Below, piece after piece: positions 5,955 to 7,708 of a stretch of 7,708 bases of DNA. The position numbers and the translations under genes are program-made. Origin of the DNA: Myxococcales bacterium (GTDB lineage Bacteria > Myxococcota > Bradymonadia > REDH01); contig JAGWVZ010000161.1 of the NCBI GenBank assembly GCA_018970625.1, positions 1 through 7,708 on the forward strand, in the 5' to 3' direction. Position 1 is the stretch's first letter. Each line of letters opens with the position of its first letter. The notes beneath the pieces were generated by a model that searched no databases, was not told where the DNA came from, and worked only from the letters and a program-made list of their open reading frames with translations.

Positions 5955-7580
5955 ATGTGGCCCTGCACGCAAATAAAGTTGTTCTCAGCGCTGTGCCGTG
6001 AGCGGCATCTGGCGGTGGTTTTACTCGTGGTGTTCGCTTCGGCCTGCAGCACCGACAGCGCCGAGCCGGTCGCCGATGACGGCCCCGACGGCACCGCCGA
6101 CACCGCTGCGGATACGAACACCCCCGGCGATGATGCCGGGCAGGGCGCCGACGTGGCCGCCGACACAGACCGCGAGGTGGACACGACCGGTGACGCCGAC
6201 GACGTCACGCCAGCCGATGATATCGCCGACGCCGACACCGCCGCCGACACCATCGTCGATGCCATCACCGATGCCGCCCCCGAAAGCGACGCGACCGACA
6301 CGGACGCCATCGCCGACGTCGCCGACCCGGACGCGCCCGACGCACCCGAAGTGCCCACCGACTGGGACGTGTGCGCCCGCATTGTCGGCACCACGCTGGC
6401 GACCTGCATCGAAGAGCAGCTGCGCGACCCCGAGCTGGCCTACCGCCGCGGCGGCCGACAGCAGGCGCACGCCCGATGCACCGACGCCGAACCGGCCGCC
6501 GCCGCCTGGGACGCCTGGTGCGCGTCGCCCGACGCCGAAGCCTTCGCCTGCGGTTCCGGGTTCGAAGCGTGGTACGACACCACCTTCCCCGCCTGCCGCC
6601 GCGAGCTGCGCGACTGGAACTACGACCGCACCTGCGTGTTTGGCCCCCGATGGAACACGCAGGACCTCGAACCCGCCATTCGCGAAGTCTATCGCCGCTG
6701 GTTCACCGACGCGGCCGAGTACACGGACCTGGACGCGCGGCAGCTGGTGCGGGCGGTGCAGCTCGCCGGCAGCAGCGAAGTGACCACGCTGGCCGGCGCG
6801 CTCGGCAGTATCGACAGCGGTGAAGCCCGCAAGATCGTGCTCTGGGACGCGTCGGTGCGCCGCACATGGGTGTTGTGGGAGTTCGGGCGCGGCGACAACT
6901 CGTACGGTGCCTGGTTTGCCGCCGACGACGCCACCGCCGTGGCCCGCGTGGCCGACGGTGACACGTACGACTGCGCCGCCTTCTATGGCCCAGAGATGCG
7001 CGAATGCCTCGGCAACGACGACTGCGCCGCCGGCGCACGCTGCGTGGGCACAGTCGAACCTTTTGCAGGGCGGTGCGTGAACCTGACGCTCGACCCGCCC
7101 GACCTGGCCACACCCTGCAACCCCGAGGAAGACGCCTCATGCGGAGAAGATTCCGCCCTGTTATGCAGCGGTGCCACCAACGACTTCGTGGGACAGTGCC
7201 GCCCCGCCTGGATGCGCGGAAATTACGGCACCTCGCCCGAGCTTTCGGCCGACGACAGCGATCCGCAAGGGCTGCGCAGTCAGCTGGTGGTCACCGGACT
7301 CACCACTGTGTCGACCGACGTGAATGTGCGACTGGTGCTGCAACATCCCGATATGTCACAGGTTTCGCTCACCCTCACCAACCCCGCCGGCACCTCGGCC
7401 AACCTGCCAATCCCCGACGGGGTGGGCTCATACCTGGTGCTCGAACAGCAGGTGGAAGGGATTCCAGGCGACGAGGCGGTCAACGGCATCTGGACCCTGA
7501 CCGTGTTCGACAATCAGCCCGACGGGCAGGCGGCGTACCTGCAGGAATGGACCCTGCGCCTGGGTTCGCGCTGGGATTGA
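5955..7580 (+). CDS. Secreted lipoprotein with Asp-rich linker and C-terminal P (proprotein convertase) domain
   Basis: A 541-residue protein. Residues 15-31 (RERHLAVVLLVVFASAC) form a basic n-region, a hydrophobic core and a lipobox ending at Cys31, so it should be exported by Sec and lipidated. Residues 32-132 are a low-complexity Asp/Ala/Thr linker (ADTAADT-type). Residues 133-about 400 are a cysteine-rich region that I cannot assign, including CLGNDDCAAGARC (351-363) with a further Cys at 374, a pattern frequent in exported myxobacterial-type proteins. Residues 440-541 look like a P domain, the beta-jelly roll found after subtilisin-like proteases: NVRLVLQHPDMSQVSLTL, NPAGTS, then GIWTLTVFDNQPDG and WTLRLGS. 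No protease catalytic domain is present, so a binding or surface role is likely (inference). ATG 5955 has CGGAG five bases upstream (5945-5949); the GTG at 5949 overlaps that site and is less likely. Confidence 0.85.
   Translation: MWPCTQIKLFSALCRERHLAVVLLVVFASACSTDSAEPVADDGPDGTADTAADTNTPGDDAGQGADVAADTDREVDTTGDADDVTPADDIADADTAADTIVDAITDAAPESDATDTDAIADVADPDAPDAPEVPTDWDVCARIVGTTLATCIEEQLRDPELAYRRGGRQQAHARCTDAEPAAAAWDAWCASPDAEAFACGSGFEAWYDTTFPACRRELRDWNYDRTCVFGPRWNTQDLEPAIREVYRRWFTDAAEYTDLDARQLVRAVQLAGSSEVTTLAGALGSIDSGEARKIVLWDASVRRTWVLWEFGRGDNSYGAWFAADDATAVARVADGDTYDCAAFYGPEMRECLGNDDCAAGARCVGTVEPFAGRCVNLTLDPPDLATPCNPEEDASCGEDSALLCSGATNDFVGQCRPAWMRGNYGTSPELSADDSDPQGLRSQLVVTGLTTVSTDVNVRLVLQHPDMSQVSLTLTNPAGTSANLPIPDGVGSYLVLEQQVEGIPGDEAVNGIWTLTVFDNQPDGQAAYLQEWTLRLGSRWD
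6060..6350 (+). repeat. Degenerate Asp/Ala/Thr-coding repeat tract
   Basis: Within the lipoprotein gene, GCCGAC, GACACC and GCCGAT units recur irregularly and encode the acidic linker. The strict three-base periodicity and GC-rich third positions produce long stop-free frames on the other strand, which I regard as artefacts. Such tracts can vary in length between strains through slippage. Confidence 0.7.
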
Positions 7581-7708
7581 TGACCTTCGCCTTCCGCACG
7601 GCGGCAGGCCAACATGGAAGGCATTTGTTCGTTCACACTTGCAAAATCGCGCAAATGGGCGGGTAATTCTGCACGGGTGGCGGTTCAAATGGCTTCTGAT
7701 GAGCGCGC
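7581..7708. other. Downstream region without recognisable features
   Basis: These last 128 bp follow the lipoprotein stop. I see no gene start, tRNA or terminator hairpin with a T tract; a short TTGC...GCAA inverted pair near 7640-7655 is too weak to call. Confidence 0.4.

Noticed and set aside
5933..6409. Minus-strand Ser/Ala/Val-rich frame of 158 codons opposite the lipoprotein linker
   Set aside because: It is the mirror of the GCC-GAC repeat tract; repeats with strict codon periodicity leave all frames open.
6371..6823. Arg/His-rich plus-strand frame inside the lipoprotein gene
   Set aside because: Shifted-frame shadow of the lipoprotein cysteine-rich region with no motif of its own.

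Overview
The window is GC-rich bacterial DNA, roughly 60% or more overall by eye, from an unidentified organism. The right-hand gene encodes a lipoprotein with a long Asp/Ala/Thr-rich linker, CxxDxDC-style cysteine motifs and a C-terminal P-domain. Such exported proteins are common in Myxococcota/Bradymonadales-type bacteria, so I infer that kind of host. This is an inference from style, not an identification.

Most of the window (1-5478) is a foreign-DNA restriction island, all transcribed leftwards (minus strand). Reading with transcription: rhuM (4438-5478), a 339 bp gap, mcrB (1825-4098), mcrC (647-1828, overlapping mcrB by the 4 bp ATGA), a 194 bp gap with a possible hairpin terminator, then the first 150 codons of hsdM (1-452), which leaves the window. 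The layout resembles an immigration control region, with a methylation-dependent restriction enzyme (McrBC) beside a type I restriction-modification system; hsdS and hsdR would be expected beyond the left edge. McrB here is not of the E. coli architecture: it has a WFVGA-type N-terminal domain, a central conserved domain and then the AAA+ GTPase core. Base composition is uneven, with mid-mcrB and rhuM nearer 45-50% GC in sampled stretches and the mcrB AAA+ part, mcrC and the lipoprotein gene nearer 62-72%, which suggests mosaic or transferred origins.

The 476 bp between rhuM and the lipoprotein gene (5479-5954) holds what looks like a decayed plus-strand toxin-antitoxin pair: the C-terminal end of a minimal nucleotidyltransferase (MNT-like) frame, joined by an ATGA overlap to a second frame that ends after 20 codons. 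This is followed by an AT-richer stretch with a tandem 9 bp repeat and a perfect hairpin. The 339 bp between rhuM and mcrB holds an unrecognised 58-codon plus-strand frame and a tight cluster of four CCATGG palindromes.

The right end (5955-7580) is the lipoprotein gene on the plus strand, probably outside the island; 7581-7708 shows nothing I can identify. No tRNA, rRNA, CRISPR array, transposase or integrase is visible.
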